64,000 bases of DNA, from NCBI RefSeq assembly GCF_005843925.1, contig NZ_VCBC01000007.1, positions 1 through 64,000 on the forward strand, given 5' to 3'. Every line of letters begins with the position of its first letter. Positions within the stretch are counted from its first letter, which is position 1. The stretch is from Thalassotalea litorea (GTDB lineage Bacteria > Pseudomonadota > Gammaproteobacteria > Enterobacterales > Alteromonadaceae). The translations under genes were made by a program, and so were the position numbers. Under the pieces are notes generated by a model. The model was given only the letters and a program-made list of their open reading frames with translations, searched no databases and was not told where the DNA came from. Below are positions 35,582 through 46,243 of this stretch, in pieces.

Positions 35582-37087
35582 ATGATGGCAGATACACCGT
35601 CTCATACCCAGCCACTCTACGCCGTCATTGATCTTGGCTCCAACAGTTTCCATATGATGATCTCCCGCCTGGTCGCCGATAGTGTCCAGGTGGTAGATAG
35701 AGTAAAGCGTAAAGTTCGACTCGCGTCTGGACTCGACGAGAATAATCACCTGGATCCCAAATCTATGGCGCGGGGTTGGGAATGTTTAAGTTTTTTTGCT
35801 GAACGCCTACAGGATATTCCTCCTGAAAATATTCAGATTGTTGCGACCGCAACGCTGCGTCTCGCCCAAAATGCATCGGATTTTATTAGCCGAGCGCAAT
35901 CCATTCTTGGCCATGACATTAAAGTCATTAGCGGTGAAGAAGAAGCCAGACTGATTTACCTTGGTGTTGCCCACACCACCATTTCTCAAAATAACCGCCT
36001 GGTCATTGATATTGGCGGGGCGAGCACGGAATTGATCGTCGGGCAGGGCTTTGAACCGCAGCTTATGCAATCACTGGCGATGGGGTGTGTTACATTCAAT
36101 CAAAAGTTCTTTGCCGAGCAAACCTATACAGAGCAAGCATTCGCCGCCGCAGAACACCAAGCCGAACAAATTTTAAGCCCTGTTGCCCAAGCTTTTCGCC
36201 AAGCTAGTTGGGAAAGCACTTTGGGGGTTTCCGGAACCTTACAGGCAATCACCGAAGTTTTATCTGCTCAAGGCAGATTACCTATTATCACTATGGCCAA
36301 GCTGCAAGAACTCAAACTGCAAGCTATCGACTGCGGTGATCTCAAACACCTTAACATCACCGGTTTAGTCAATGAGCGCAAACCCGTATTTGTCAGTGGA
36401 CTGGCAATATTAACCGCGTTGTTTCGCATTTTGGGTATTGACGAATTGCAACTGGCAGGCGGCGCGATTCGAGAAGGGTTACTGTACGAGCTGTTGCCAA
36501 ATATGCGTAATATGAATATTCGCATACGCACGCTGAACGCGTTGGTTGCCCGATTTAATATTGACGAACGACAAGCCTACCGAGTTGCCGACATTGCCGA
36601 TCAGGCCTGCCAACAGCTCCGGGCATCGTGGCAATTACCACAACATTACCGAAGTATTTTGCAATCCGCCTGTGTGCTCCACGAAATCGGTCTACAACTC
36701 GAATATAAAGGCAATAAGCAACATGCAGTTTATATCCTGCAACATGCCGATCTTGCTGGTTTCTCGACACCCGAGCGCTTACTATTGTGCGCGTTGGTCG
36801 GAAATTACAAAACCGATTTAAATATGGCGCTAGTTAAGCGCCAAACGTTCGCCGAGTTAGGATCTGCCTATCAATTGCTGGCCATATTACGATTATCGGT
36901 AATTTTATCAAAACGTCGTAAAGATGATGTGATGCCAGAGTTTGCATTAGCCGGTATCGATAAAACATTGCAGCTCACCTTGCCTGATGCCTGGTTACAA
37001 CGCCATCCTTTGATGTCCGCGGAGCTTAAGCAGGAAATCGTCGACATCGCTAAACTAAACATTGATCTGTCTATCGCACGGGTTTAG
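35582..37087 (+). CDS. gppA: Ppx/GppA family phosphatase (GppA)
   Basis: A 501-residue protein of the ASKHA fold: AVIDLGSNSFHMMI (phosphate-binding), VIDIGGASTELIV, and EEARLIYLGVAH, followed by a C-terminal HD-like helical domain. GppA converts pppGpp to ppGpp and has exopolyphosphatase activity; Ppx is the close alternative. It lies 15 bp after rhlB on the same strand, as in E. coli, which favours GppA. ATG 35582 (aggatcattgg upstream) or 35585 is the start. Confidence 0.9.
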   Translation: MMADTPSHTQPLYAVIDLGSNSFHMMISRLVADSVQVVDRVKRKVRLASGLDENNHLDPKSMARGWECLSFFAERLQDIPPENIQIVATATLRLAQNASDFISRAQSILGHDIKVISGEEEARLIYLGVAHTTISQNNRLVIDIGGASTELIVGQGFEPQLMQSLAMGCVTFNQKFFAEQTYTEQAFAAAEHQAEQILSPVAQAFRQASWESTLGVSGTLQAITEVLSAQGRLPIITMAKLQELKLQAIDCGDLKHLNITGLVNERKPVFVSGLAILTALFRILGIDELQLAGGAIREGLLYELLPNMRNMNIRIRTLNALVARFNIDERQAYRVADIADQACQQLRASWQLPQHYRSILQSACVLHEIGLQLEYKGNKQHAVYILQHADLAGFSTPERLLLCALVGNYKTDLNMALVKRQTFAELGSAYQLLAILRLSVILSKRRKDDVMPEFALAGIDKTLQLTLPDAWLQRHPLMSAELKQEIVDIAKLNIDLSIARV

Positions 37088-37093
37088 TGTGCG

Positions 37094-38005
37094 TTAACCT
37101 TTTCTCAAACTCCTACGCTGCGCCATCACTGCCCATATGTTACTTATCAGCACCAAAGCAATACCGACAATCACCGTTACCGTTAATGGCTCAGCAAATA
37201 AAACGGCTGCCGCAACAATACCATAAGCAGGTTCCAGACATACGGTGATACTGACGAGAAAGGCAGGAATACTGCGCATCGAATTAAGTAACAGGTTGTG
37301 TGCAAATGCGGTAAATAATACGCCCAGCAATAATAGTTTGCCAATGTCAGCAATATCCCCTGAAAATGGCACAAGAAACACCAACGGCAATAGTAATAGT
37401 GATGCAAGCAGGTTTTGCCAAAAGGTCAGATTGAGTGAACAACAGGTTTGCATTAATGACTGGTTTAGATACGTTAACCAGGCAAATATAAATGCTGATA
37501 TCAGACCTGCGACCAATCCTTCGACTTCTCCCTGGACACCCATCTCGGCGTGCACACCACTGACCAGCGCCACACCAATAATAATCAATATTGTCTGTCC
37601 GAGCATGGCAAGGGGCTTTAACGCGTCTCCTTGAAAATAACCAATCAGCAATACCCATAAGGGATAGCTAGCAAATGTAATCAAGGCGATAGAAACACTG
37701 GCGTGCTGCGCAGAAAAGAAAAATGTCAGCCAATGACAAACCAACAAAAGCGAGGACAATATTAGTTGACGCTTATGGTATGCAGGTAACGCAAGGCCAG
37801 TATTGGACGTGAAAACAACATAGAGAGCAATTGCCAATGCGGCGAAGAAGGTGCGACCAAAGACGATAAAAACAGGGCTGGCATTGACCCAATACGCAAA
37901 CAGCGCACATAAGGAAAATAACAGTACTGCAAGATGCAATTGCAGATAATGGGTATTTACTGGAACGCGCAATGAACTGTTTACCTTAGAGTGAAATTTA
38001 TACAA
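37094..38005 (-). CDS. EamA/DMT-superfamily transporter
   Basis: A 303-residue membrane protein with about ten helices in two EamA repeats (LQLHLAVLLFSLCALFAYWVNASP, SVSIALITFASYPLWVLLIGY, then YGIVAAAVLFAEPLTVTVIVGIALVLISNIWAV). Such proteins export metabolites or amino acids; no substrate can be assigned. It converges with gppA with a 6-bp gap and no visible terminator between them. Confidence 0.82.
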   Translation of the reverse strand: MYKFHSKVNSSLRVPVNTHYLQLHLAVLLFSLCALFAYWVNASPVFIVFGRTFFAALAIALYVVFTSNTGLALPAYHKRQLILSSLLLVCHWLTFFFSAQHASVSIALITFASYPLWVLLIGYFQGDALKPLAMLGQTILIIIGVALVSGVHAEMGVQGEVEGLVAGLISAFIFAWLTYLNQSLMQTCCSLNLTFWQNLLASLLLLPLVFLVPFSGDIADIGKLLLLGVLFTAFAHNLLLNSMRSIPAFLVSITVCLEPAYGIVAAAVLFAEPLTVTVIVGIALVLISNIWAVMAQRRSLRKG

Positions 38006-38084
38006 ATAGCTTTTACGCTCTAAAAACTATCAGTTGTCGAATCATAAAGAAACCATCAGGCATCGAAAAAGGTGCGAAAAGAGA

Positions 38085-38117
38085 ACCAAAAAAAAGATGC
38101 CGTTTGGCACCTTTTTA
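38085..38117 (-). terminator. Terminator of hemB
   Basis: On the minus strand ggtgcc and ggcatc (one G-U pair) pair around aaac and are followed by eight T, with A/T flanks. It begins 14 bp after the hemB stop codon. Confidence 0.85.
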
Positions 38118-38130
38118 TTTACATGTATTG

Positions 38131-39947
<1,817 letters not shown>

Positions 39948-39948
39948 A

Positions 39949-40467
39949 TTAATTGACGCGTTTTACTTTGACTGTGCGATTCGAGCCGGCTTTCTTTAAT
40001 GAAAATGAATTAAACATGCCGCGTTTAATAACCACGTCCTGGCCAACTTTAAATAAGGTTGACGTTGATTCGATGGTGCGCCATTTCTGGCCATTTTCGA
40101 ACGTGAATACCCAGTTGCTATGGCTTTGTTTACTGGCCTTGATTATGGTCGTTGATATTTCAGACACGTCCGCCGATTTTTTTTGTTTGTGTTCCAAACC
40201 AAAATTCTGAGCTTGGTCTGGATTGTCTGTGGCTTTCTCATCGGCCTGAGGCTCGTCACCATTAGAGTTTAAAACCAAGGGTTTAGGTGCACTAACAGGT
40301 TGCGCATTGAGCGAGGATTTTTGCTTTATGTAAGCATCAAAACACGCGAGTCGTTTATCATCATCGCTAATTTCGCTACAACCCCAAAGCAATGGGTCCA
40401 TCGCAGTGTTGGCTAACGCTAGGGTTGGAGTTAACGCCAAGATTGCTAATATCATCAAGTTTTTCAT
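39949..40467 (-). CDS. Exported protein of unknown function in the tat operon
   Basis: A 172-residue protein with a signal peptide (cleavage after LALA-NT). The mature part opens with WGCSEISDDDKRLACFDAY, a pattern (two cysteines and an RLxCFD motif) seen in several exported proteins, including type VI-associated ones. A Lys/Asp-rich linker precedes a C-terminal beta-rich domain (NWVFTFENGQKWRTIES, VIKRGMFNSFSLKK). Its ATG overlaps the tatC stop by one base and it abuts tatD, so it is cotranscribed with the Tat genes. A link to export is possible but unproven. Confidence 0.75.
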   Translation of the reverse strand: MKNLMILAILALTPTLALANTAMDPLLWGCSEISDDDKRLACFDAYIKQKSSLNAQPVSAPKPLVLNSNGDEPQADEKATDNPDQAQNFGLEHKQKKSADVSEISTTIIKASKQSHSNWVFTFENGQKWRTIESTSTLFKVGQDVVIKRGMFNSFSLKKAGSNRTVKVKRVN

Positions 40468-41216
40468 TATTCTATACCTTCCTCGTCAGTCTCACGCTTA
40501 CGATAAAACGACGACAAAATAATACCTAATTCAAATAATAACCACATAGGCACGGCTAACAATGTTTGCGAAATCACATCCGGTGGTGTCAGCAACATGC
40601 CAATTATAAACACAGCCACAATGACATATGGCCGTTTTTCACGCAACTTCGCCGGCGTTGTAAAACCGGTCCAGCACATCAAAATAATGGCGACTGGGAT
40701 CTCAAAGGCGGCGCCAAAGGCAAAAAATATTTTCAGGACAAAGTCGAGGTAACTGCTAATGTCTGTGGCGATCACCACCCCGTCAGGGGTTACTGAGTTG
40801 AAAAAAGCGAATGCCAGCGGAAACACCACAAAGTACGCAAAAGCAATTCCCGCATAAAATAATAAGCTACTGCCGAAAAGTAGTGGTGCGACCAAGCGTT
40901 TCTCGTTTTGATATAAACCCGGCGCCACAAATTTCCACAGCTGATACAGCATATATGGCATCGCAATGAAAATGGACACGACCAGAGTCAATTTAAACGG
41001 CGCAATAAAGGGGGAGGCAACGTGAGTCGCGATCATGTTGGTGCCTTCCGGCATAACATCAACCAAGGGTTTGGCCAGTGTTCTGTATATATCCTTGGCA
41101 AAATAGGCAAGGCTGGCAAAGATGACCAAAATAGAACCCACCATGGCCAGCAGGCGATTTCGTAATTCTAACAAATGGTCAAATAAGGAAGAGCCCTGAC
41201 TTTGTTCATCCGTCAT
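40467..41216 (-). CDS. tatC: Sec-independent translocase TatC
   Basis: A 249-residue inner-membrane protein with six helices. SLFDHLLELRNRLL at the N-terminus, PFKLTLVVSIFIAMPYMLYQLW and FGAAFEIPV are conserved TatC signatures. With TatB it recognises twin-arginine signal peptides. It overlaps tatB by 11 bases, consistent with translational coupling. Confidence 0.96.
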   Translation of the reverse strand: MTDEQSQGSSLFDHLLELRNRLLAMVGSILVIFASLAYFAKDIYRTLAKPLVDVMPEGTNMIATHVASPFIAPFKLTLVVSIFIAMPYMLYQLWKFVAPGLYQNEKRLVAPLLFGSSLLFYAGIAFAYFVVFPLAFAFFNSVTPDGVVIATDISSYLDFVLKIFFAFGAAFEIPVAIILMCWTGFTTPAKLREKRPYVIVAVFIIGMLLTPPDVISQTLLAVPMWLLFELGIILSSFYRKRETDEEGIE

Positions 41217-41538
41217 TATTTTTTTTACTCTCGTCTTTTACCGTATCTTCATAGGGGCGGGTTGCTTCTTCAGCCGCTTTTTTTAAGCTATCAACCGAAT
41301 CTTTGACATCAGTAGTCAAATTTTCAAAACCCTGCTTTTCCGCTTCTTTTAAATTGTTATGCAATTCGTGTATACGCAGTTCTTCTTTTAATTCCGTCTG
41401 CACATTTTGACTGAAACGCTGCACATTGCGCACCCAGTTTCGTACCGTACGAATCGCCGTAGGTAGTCGCTCAGGTCCGAGGATCAACAGACCCATAACC
41501 GCAATGACTAAAAGCTCCCAAAAACCAATATCAAACAT
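41206..41538 (-). CDS. tatB: Sec-independent translocase TatB
   Basis: A 110-residue protein with a single N-terminal membrane helix (FDIGFWELLVIAVMGLLILGPERLP) and a long charged amphipathic helix. The GPERLP hinge is diagnostic. It is shorter than E. coli TatB (171 residues), lacking much of the C-terminal tail, as is frequent in other gammaproteobacteria. It lies 13 bases after tatA. Confidence 0.94.
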   Translation of the reverse strand: MFDIGFWELLVIAVMGLLILGPERLPTAIRTVRNWVRNVQRFSQNVQTELKEELRIHELHNNLKEAEKQGFENLTTDVKDSVDSLKKAAEEATRPYEDTVKDESKKNNDG

Positions 41539-41551
41539 AGATAATCCGGGC

Positions 41552-41782
41552 CTAAACCTGATCTTTTTTCTTTACGCTTTCTTCAGTTGATTCAGCGTTA
41601 GTCTTCTCTGCAAGCTGCTCGTTTTCTGGCTCATCTTTCTTGGCTTCATCTTCGCCAACCGCTTTTTTAAAGCCTTTAAACGCAGAGCCAAGATCGCCAC
41701 CTAAATTACGTAAACGCTTTGTACCGAATAATAAAATCACGATTACCAATACAATTAATAATTGCCATGGACTAATACCCAT
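41552..41782 (-). CDS. tatA: Sec-independent translocase TatA
   Basis: A 76-residue protein with one membrane helix ([23 protein letters not shown]) followed by the amphipathic stretch [24 protein letters not shown] is diagnostic. It multimerises to form the Tat pore and is the first gene of the tatA-tatB-tatC-orf-tatD-hemB operon. The 265-bp region upstream contains A/T-rich promoter-like sequence including two TATAAT-like hexamers on the minus strand. Confidence 0.95.
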   Translation of the reverse strand: MGISPWQLLIVLVIVILLFGTKRLRNLGGDLGSAFKGFKKAVGEDEAKKDEPENEQLAEKTNAESTEESVKKKDQV

Positions 41783-42048
41783 AATCAGTTTCCTTTTTTA
41801 AATATTGTTTTCATTATAAGTCGAGTAGGCTGGTAATTATACCTATAATAGCGTTGCTATTTGAAATGGAATAAATTATTGGTAAGTTACACTTTATTTT
41901 AGTTCCTTGGCTGACATTCATCGCTGGCCAGTTTTCGATAGCAATGGCCATTAAATCCACCTCTATTTGCCCCCTCAAAATTTCGGTTTTATTGCTATAG
42001 TTAAATTCAGAAGATGGATTTTTCTAATCTTATTGAACAACGAGTGTC

Positions 42049-43065
42049 GTGAAAAATAACAATAACCTGTATTGGTGCTTACTGATTCCATACCTGTTTT
42101 TGACCCTTACTGCCCATGCTCAGCAGCAGTCGGACATCGAAATGGAAATCATTGAAATAACCGCCATCGATCAAGAAAAAGAGCAGGAGAATACCAGCTA
42201 TGATAAGGATTGGCTGGGGAATTTTCATGGCGCGGTGAGTGATAGTTTCTTTAATACAGCCCTGTGGTTTGACAGTTTTTTTGCCAATGACAATGAAGAG
42301 CAGGCCAACCCTAAATCCCTGGCCAGAATTCGCCTTGGCTGGGAGCCAAGAGCCGCTGACTGGGGTGAATTCACCCAAAGATTTCGCATCCGTTTACGCT
42401 TACCCCACTTCGAAAACAAAGTTGATGTGATTTTTTCTGACGATGATGATCAGTCAACCGGCATTGAAAATTATGGCAATGACTTACCGTTAAACAGAGA
42501 TTTAGAAGACGATAGATTCACCGCAGCCCTGCGAGTGGTTAACAAAGAAGATGACAATAGCTTTATTGATACTCGGATTGGTATCTCCGGTGGCGATCTA
42601 TTTACTAAGGCCCGTTTGAAGCTACAAACCGATTACACCAAACCCCATGCATTTAAGATGGAACCGTCAATTTATTATTTCCTCGGTGATGGATTTGGTT
42701 CTCGCTTGTTTTTGCAATATGCCTACACCCCTTCGTTTGACCGTCAATTACAGATTAATTATTCAATCAGTGGCTCAGAGGCATACTCTGGCGCCAGGTG
42801 GCGCCACGGGGCCTATTACTTTAAACAATTAGATCATCGCAGTGCGACCGTGACCAGCCTGACGGTTGAAGGGGAACGTAATGGGGATCGGGGCTTTTTA
42901 ATCGAAGAATATCGATTGGGTTACCGATATCGTATCAATGCGATACGCGAGTGGCTGTTTTTTGAAATTGAGCCCTTCTTACTTTGGGAAGAAGAGCGTA
43001 ATTACGATACAACACCGGGGATCGCTTTGCGCGTCGAAGGCTATTTTACCAAGCAAGGCAAGTGA
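42049..43065 (+). CDS. Predicted outer-membrane beta-barrel protein, function unknown
   Basis: A 338-residue protein with a signal peptide (MKNNNNLYWCLLIPYLFLTLTAHA) and alternating aromatic/hydrophobic beta-strands through the rest (for example RIRLGWEPRA, FTQRFRIRLRLP, LFLQYAYT, YYFKQLDHRSATV), ending in GIALRVEGYFTKQGK. Composition and pattern fit an outer-membrane barrel of about 12-14 strands; no family was recognised. The start is GTG at 42049 with little ribosome-binding sequence. It is the only plus-strand gene between the leftward ubi and tat operons, which are adjacent in E. coli. Confidence 0.72.
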   Translation: MKNNNNLYWCLLIPYLFLTLTAHAQQQSDIEMEIIEITAIDQEKEQENTSYDKDWLGNFHGAVSDSFFNTALWFDSFFANDNEEQANPKSLARIRLGWEPRAADWGEFTQRFRIRLRLPHFENKVDVIFSDDDDQSTGIENYGNDLPLNRDLEDDRFTAALRVVNKEDDNSFIDTRIGISGGDLFTKARLKLQTDYTKPHAFKMEPSIYYFLGDGFGSRLFLQYAYTPSFDRQLQINYSISGSEAYSGARWRHGAYYFKQLDHRSATVTSLTVEGERNGDRGFLIEEYRLGYRYRINAIREWLFFEIEPFLLWEEERNYDTTPGIALRVEGYFTKQGK

Positions 43066-43089
43066 TGGTAATTTTGTACGATAACGTCC

Positions 43090-44718
43090 CTAATCTTTTA
43101 GTGAACGTAACATCAGTACCAAGCCTATGATCCCACCAATACCCGCTAATTGATAAAATTCCTGAGTTGCCACAACACTCGCGGCAATTAACAAACCAAC
43201 GGATACCACGGTCAGCTGCAGACGTTTACTTTGTTGGTGTTGCTGCTGCATCTGCCTCACCAAAGTCAGCTGACTTATCTTGGTTTGCTGACTGGTTTTT
43301 AGATAGTCATAAAATAAATCTGGGATCTCAGGAAGTTTCTCTCCCCAAAACGGCAACTTTTCTTTCACCTGATTAAATAACGCTTTCGGCCCCATCTGCT
43401 CTTTTACCCAGTCTTCCAAAAACGGTTTTGCGGTTTTCCATAAATCCAGTTCGGGATAAAGCTGACGCCCCAGGCCCTCGATATACAACAATGTTTTTTG
43501 CAGCAGCACAAGTTGTGGCTGCACTTCCATATCAAAGCGGCGCGCGGTATTAAATAGGTTGATCAGTACCTGACCGAAAGAGATTTCCGATAAAGGTTTT
43601 TCAAAAATAGGTTCGCAGACGGTACGGATAGCAAACTCAAACTCTTCGACATTGGTATCCGCCGGGACCCAGCCAGAATCGACATGGAGTTGTGCGACCT
43701 GATAGTAATCTCGATTGAAAAACGCCACAAAATTTTCCGCCAGATACCGTTTATCTTCCTTGTTCAAGGTACCGACGATACCGCAATCGATTGCAATCCA
43801 GGTGGGATCACTTGGATTCGTCACGTCAACAAAGACGTTACCAGGGTGCATATCTGCATGGAAAAAGCTGTCACGAAATACCTGAGTAAAGAATACCTCC
43901 ACACCCCGTTCTGCGAGCAGTTGCATATTAACGTTTGCCGCTTTTAGTTGCTCGACTTCACCAACCCCGATGCCATAAATACGCTCCATCACCATAACGT
44001 CCCGTGTGCAGTAATCACTATACACTTCCGGAACATACAGCACCTTGTCGTCGGCAAAATTGCGTTTTAACTGAATCGAGTTAGCCGCTTCCCGAAGCAA
44101 ATCCAGCTCATCGATAATGGTTTTTCGATATTCATCAACCACTTCCTCGGGCCGTAGGCGCTTGCCCTGGTGATAATATTTGCTGACTAGGTTCGCAAAC
44201 AATTGCATCACTTCAATATCCGCCAGGATCACCGACTCGATACCGGGGCGAATCACCTTGATGACTACGTTTATGGCTTCGTTGTCTTCTGTGCGCAGCA
44301 TTTTTGCTGCATGCACCTGGGCAATTGATGCCGAGGCTAATGGCTGTTGATCAAACTCAATAAAAGCCTGCTCAAACTTTTTTGGACCTATCGCTTCAAT
44401 GATCCGTTTGCGCGCCAGTGCGCCGTCAAAAGGTTCGACATTATCCTGCAGTCTCGCCAGCTCTTCCGCGAAAGCCGGGGTCAATAAATCCCGGCGGGTA
44501 GACAACATCTGTCCAAACTTAATATACACCGGCCCTAAAGATTCAATCGCTAAGCGAAACCGTTGTTCTATGGATTTATCTTTGTGCTGATTGCGCAACC
44601 AGAAAAAGCTCAGGCGCAGTAATTTTCCATACCAAGGGACTTTCTCTCCCGGCAAGAGTTCATCCAGGCCATACTGCAAAAAGGTCTTTATGATTTGATA
44701 GAGTCGCTGGCTACGCAC
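43090..44718 (-). CDS. ubiB: UbiB, atypical kinase of ubiquinone biosynthesis
   Basis: A 542-residue protein with [11 protein letters not shown] (KxGQ motif), the ATP-site strand [22 protein letters not shown] (catalytic-loop motif) and AIDCGIVG, followed by two C-terminal membrane helices ([15 protein letters not shown]...). UbiB family members have ATPase activity and are needed for efficient coenzyme Q production or export. It starts one base after ubiJ. Confidence 0.95.
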   Translation of the reverse strand: MRSQRLYQIIKTFLQYGLDELLPGEKVPWYGKLLRLSFFWLRNQHKDKSIEQRFRLAIESLGPVYIKFGQMLSTRRDLLTPAFAEELARLQDNVEPFDGALARKRIIEAIGPKKFEQAFIEFDQQPLASASIAQVHAAKMLRTEDNEAINVVIKVIRPGIESVILADIEVMQLFANLVSKYYHQGKRLRPEEVVDEYRKTIIDELDLLREAANSIQLKRNFADDKVLYVPEVYSDYCTRDVMVMERIYGIGVGEVEQLKAANVNMQLLAERGVEVFFTQVFRDSFFHADMHPGNVFVDVTNPSDPTWIAIDCGIVGTLNKEDKRYLAENFVAFFNRDYYQVAQLHVDSGWVPADTNVEEFEFAIRTVCEPIFEKPLSEISFGQVLINLFNTARRFDMEVQPQLVLLQKTLLYIEGLGRQLYPELDLWKTAKPFLEDWVKEQMGPKALFNQVKEKLPFWGEKLPEIPDLFYDYLKTSQQTKISQLTLVRQMQQQHQQSKRLQLTVVSVGLLIAASVVATQEFYQLAGIGGIIGLVLMLRSLKD

Positions 44719-44719
44719 G

Positions 44720-45349
44720 TTATTCCTTCGCTGTCAGAGTAGTGATTAAATGACTGATACGTTGCTCGATAGCCTTGGTATCACTGGCAAGTTGTGTAAC
44801 CTGCCCGTTAAAATGTTCCACAACGGCCTGATTTACCAAAACCGGTTGCTCGTATAACAGGTATTCGCTGCTATCCTGTTCAATTTGTCGTTGTGCGAAT
44901 CGCGCTTTGTTTCTCACACGGCTAAACAAACGAGTCAGGTAGTGGGTTGGGATATCACCCAGGTGCTTGGCCAATTGTTGCTGCCAATCAATATCGAGAG
45001 ATTGCCCTAAATTCGCGAAGCTCTGCGCCTGCTGGATATCACCTTCAATTTCAATAAGTCCTTGTTTGATTAACTCTGGCAGCAATTGCGGCTTCGTAAG
45101 CTTGGGCAAGGTTGAAAGTTCTGTCGCCAGATAACAGCTGTGTTCAATACGGCAAGACATCACCATGACCTGCCCCTGACTTACCAAAAACGACAAAACA
45201 AAAGGAAGTTCCTGCAATTGCAAGGTCAGCGCCTGTTGCTCCATTTTCCCTAACGCTGTTGCCTGCTTAGGGTCCAGCGACAAGGCCGTATTGATGACTT
45301 TTTCCAACGCACTGCACAGCATTTGTGGCAGCATGCCCATAAGCACCAT
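44720..45349 (-). CDS. ubiJ: UbiJ, ubiquinone biosynthesis accessory factor (SCP2 domain)
   Basis: A 209-residue protein with an N-terminal SCP2-like lipid-binding domain ([36 protein letters not shown]) and a helical C-terminal tail. UbiJ gathers Ubi enzymes and their lipid intermediates. Its position between ubiE and ubiB is the conserved order. ATG 45349 lies one base after the ubiE stop; a second ATG at 45340 is possible. Confidence 0.9.
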   Translation of the reverse strand: MVLMGMLPQMLCSALEKVINTALSLDPKQATALGKMEQQALTLQLQELPFVLSFLVSQGQVMVMSCRIEHSCYLATELSTLPKLTKPQLLPELIKQGLIEIEGDIQQAQSFANLGQSLDIDWQQQLAKHLGDIPTHYLTRLFSRVRNKARFAQRQIEQDSSEYLLYEQPVLVNQAVVEHFNGQVTQLASDTKAIEQRISHLITTLTAKE

Positions 45350-45350
45350 A

Positions 45351-46109
45351 TTAAAATTTAAACCCTTTATGTAACGCGACAATACCACCAGTCAGATTAT
45401 GATAGCTGGTTTGATCAAAACCGGCATTTTCCATCATCGCTTTTAATGTGTCTTGATCGGGGTGCATACGAATTGATTCCGCCAAATATTCATAGCTGTC
45501 ACCATCTTTAGCAACAATATCACCCATTTTGGGTAAAATATTGAAAGAATAAAAATCATAAATTTTATTGAGTAATTCATGTTCTGGCGTCGAAAACTCT
45601 AGCACGAGTAGGCGTCCACCGGGTTTGAGTACCCGATAAATTGACCGTAAGGCTTCGTCTTTATCGGTCACATTACGAAGGCCAAATGCAATGGTAACAA
45701 TATCAAAGGTATTCTCTTCAAATGGCAGAGCCTGAGCATTGGCCTGAACGTAGTCGACATTGCCGACGACGCCCAAATCGCGCAATTTATCGCGGCCAAC
45801 ATTGAGCATTGAACTGTTGATATCGGCCAAAACAACTTGCCCTTGTGAACCAACAATTTTTGAAAACTTGGCGGTTAAATCACCGGTGCCACCGGCTAAA
45901 TCAAGGATTTTATTACCGGGACGTGCACCACTGGCATCAATGGTAAAACGTTTCCAAAGCCGATGAATACCGAACGACATTAAGTCATTCATAATGTCAT
46001 ATTGCTGGGCGACTGAGTGAAATACGCCAGCAACCATTTGCTCTTTCTCTTCGGTCTTAACCTGTTTGTAGCCAAAATCCGTGGTGGAGTTTTTATCGAT
46101 AGTCATCAA
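45351..46109 (-). CDS. ubiE: Ubiquinone/menaquinone methyltransferase UbiE
   Basis: A 252-residue class I methyltransferase with [15 protein letters not shown] (SAM-binding), [27 protein letters not shown] and [12 protein letters not shown], all diagnostic of UbiE. It catalyses the C-methylation step of coenzyme Q (and menaquinone) synthesis. It is the first gene of the ubiE-ubiJ-ubiB operon. The start is ATG 46109 or the next ATG at 46106. Confidence 0.96.
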   Translation of the reverse strand: MMTIDKNSTTDFGYKQVKTEEKEQMVAGVFHSVAQQYDIMNDLMSFGIHRLWKRFTIDASGARPGNKILDLAGGTGDLTAKFSKIVGSQGQVVLADINSSMLNVGRDKLRDLGVVGNVDYVQANAQALPFEENTFDIVTIAFGLRNVTDKDEALRSIYRVLKPGGRLLVLEFSTPEHELLNKIYDFYSFNILPKMGDIVAKDGDSYEYLAESIRMHPDQDTLKAMMENAGFDQTSYHNLTGGIVALHKGFKF

Positions 46110-46243
46110 ATTGAATCCGAGTTATTAAATTCTGGGCGTTCATCCCGGTAAATCGCAATATTGATTCCGGACGCCAACGTTTAGTAGTTTACTGCAAAGG
46201 ACATTGGCGGAGCAAACCAAGACAACACAAAGGTTGTCGCGCC

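Noticed and set aside
46221-46238. gacaac...gttgtc hairpin between recG and ubiE
   Set aside because: A 6-bp stem without T-tract; too weak to call a terminator.
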